A stretch of 61,618 nt of DNA from Lactococcus taiwanensis (GTDB taxonomy: Bacteria; Bacillota; Bacilli; Lactobacillales; Streptococcaceae): contig NZ_BNDT01000008.1 of the NCBI RefSeq assembly GCF_014905395.1, forward strand, positions 1-61,618. Direction: 5' to 3'. Below are positions 61,046 through 61,618 of the stretch, in pieces. The notes beneath the pieces were generated by a model that ran no database searches, was not told the origin of the DNA, and saw nothing but the letters and a program-made list of their open reading frames with translations. Position 1 is the first letter of the stretch. The number at the start of each line of letters is the position of its first letter. Both the position numbers and the translations under genes were made by a program.

Positions 61046-61129
61046 TGCCGAAGGCCGGGGTCGAACCGGCACTCCCGTGAAGGAACCAGATTTTGAGTCT
61101 GGCGCGTCTGCCTATTCCGCCACTTCGGC
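61046..61129 (-). tRNA. tRNA-Leu (anticodon CAA)
   Basis: A class II tRNA with acceptor GCCGAAG/CTTCGGC, a long variable arm and loop CTCAAAA giving CAA. Last gene of the cluster. Confidence 0.97.
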
Positions 61130-61140
61130 GAATAAAACAA

Positions 61141-61212
61141 CTGGGGTAGCTGGATTCGAACCAACGCATGAGGGAGTCAAAGTCCCTTGCCTTACCGCTT
61201 GGCTATACCCCA
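61141..61212 (-). tRNA. tRNA-Gln (anticodon TTG)
   Basis: Acceptor TGGGGTA/TACCCCA, anticodon loop CTTTGAC giving TTG and T loop GGTTCGAATCC. Confidence 0.97.
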
Positions 61213-61218
61213 TTAAAA

Positions 61219-61292
61219 GGCGGATGACGAGGATCGAACTCGCGAGTGCCGGCGCCACAAGCCGGTGTGTTAACCACTTCACCACATCCGCC
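61219..61292 (-). tRNA. tRNA-His (anticodon GTG)
   Basis: It starts GGCGGATG, with the extra G opposite C73 typical of tRNA-His. Anticodon loop TTGTGGC gives GTG. Confidence 0.97.
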
Positions 61293-61304
61293 ATAATTTT
61301 AAAA

Positions 61305-61375
61305 CACGGGCAGCAGGAATTGAACCCACACTAAAGGTTTTGGAGACCTTTGTACTACCTTTATACGATGCCCGT
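61305..61375 (-). tRNA. tRNA-Trp (anticodon CCA)
   Basis: Acceptor ACGGGCA/TGCCCGT with discriminator G, anticodon loop CTCCAAA giving CCA. Confidence 0.97.
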
Positions 61376-61382
61376 ACAACTA

Positions 61383-61463
61383 TGGAAGGGGAGGGATTCG
61401 AACCCCCGAACCCGAAGGAGCGGATTTACAGTCCGCCGCGTTTAGCCTCTTCGCTACCCTTCC
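61383..61463 (-). tRNA. tRNA-Tyr (anticodon GTA)
   Basis: Class II tRNA with acceptor GGAAGGG/CCCTTCC, anticodon loop CTGTAAA giving GTA, and a variable arm. Confidence 0.97.
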
Positions 61464-61496
61464 AACACATTATTCAATTAAGGCTGAACCAACCTA

Positions 61497-61569
61497 TGGG
61501 AGTTAACGGGATCGAACCGCTGACCCTCTGCTTGTAAGGCAGATGCTCTCCCAGCTGAGCTAAACTCCC
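61497..61569 (-). tRNA. tRNA-Val (anticodon TAC)
   Basis: Acceptor GGGAGTT/AACTCCC, D arm TAGCTCAGCTGGGAGAGC, and anticodon loop CTTACAA giving TAC. It lies only a few bases after the 5S gene. Confidence 0.97.
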
Positions 61570-61572
61570 AAA

Positions 61573-61618
61573 CTTGGCCACTCGCCTATCTCCCAGGGGG
61601 CAACCCCCAAGTACTTCC
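61573..61618 (-). rRNA. rrf: 5S ribosomal RNA, 3' part
   Basis: The minus strand reads GGAAGTACTTGGGGGTTGCC and CCCTGGGAGATAGGCGAG, matching the 3' half of Gram-positive 5S rRNA. The 5' part is outside the window, as would be 23S and 16S. The exact 3' end is estimated. Confidence 0.85.

Noticed and set aside
1-61618. Prophage, insertion sequence, integrase or CRISPR array
   Set aside because: No transposase, integrase, phage structural gene or regularly spaced repeat-spacer array was seen on either strand.

Overview
The window looks like a chromosomal segment of a Lactococcus, more likely the L. garvieae/petauri group than L. lactis. That is inferred from a secreted protein that reads as a Usp45 ortholog, a D-aspartate cross-bridge cluster (asnH-aslA-racD), a glnR-glnA pair with a GlnR box, lactococcal-type dnaJ and uppP, and a low-GC Gram-positive style of promoters and Shine-Dalgarno sites. 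There is no prophage, insertion sequence or CRISPR array. Both edges touch ribosomal RNA operons on the minus strand: the left edge holds an rRNA-type promoter and leader running out of the window, and the right edge holds the 3' end of a 5S gene followed by six tRNAs (Val, Tyr, Trp, His, Gln, Leu).

Layout, left to right. 0.2-5.4 kb: gluconate use (permease, gluconokinase, short NAD-type 6-phosphogluconate dehydrogenase, RpiR regulator) with a perfect CcpA cre site. 5.4-10.9 kb: a DUF960 protein, a metallophosphoesterase, the rpsF-ssb-rpsR operon, uppP, and a lysine riboswitch controlling a lysine permease. 11-26 kb: mostly minus-strand information processing (dnaX, glnRA, ruvBA, mutL, mutS), with a degenerate phosphotransferase, a methionine-sulfoxide reductase, a chorismate mutase and several small unknown genes. 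26-34 kb: hsp20 and dnaJ, each with a CIRCE element, plus zwf, a TauE/SafE exporter, a tRNA-Leu and a YqeG-type phosphatase. 33.5-41.2 kb: a cell-wall block (C39-like membrane protein, racD, aslA, asnH, usp45, mreDC). 41.5-51 kb: Nudix, rpiA, an Flp/Crp regulator, an MFS transporter, a universal stress protein, a small protein paralogous to one at 15.7 kb, and a 1436-residue dehydratase-activase fusion divergent from a TetR regulator. 51-61 kb: rsuA, mnmE, a UDG-like unknown coupled to recG, gap, a DUF536 protein and a calcium-type P-ATPase.

The strongest unexplained signal is a dispersed palindrome, ACTGAC-N6-GTCAGT, found 27 times in 61.6 kb. It usually lies at gene ends, where A/T tracts turn it into a bidirectional terminator, but six copies lie inside coding regions. 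I do not recognise it as a named family. A second pattern is a set of seven genes (chorismate mutase, ruvB, yqeG-type, rsuA, mnmE, recG and a DUF536 gene) whose start codon sits only 6-9 bases after a -10 box, usually an extended TGnTATAAT, with no Shine-Dalgarno; this predicts leaderless mRNAs. Other leads are a cluster of relaxed DnaA boxes downstream of zwf, a small ORF broken at a run of seven A, and a phosphotransferase without its catalytic residues.
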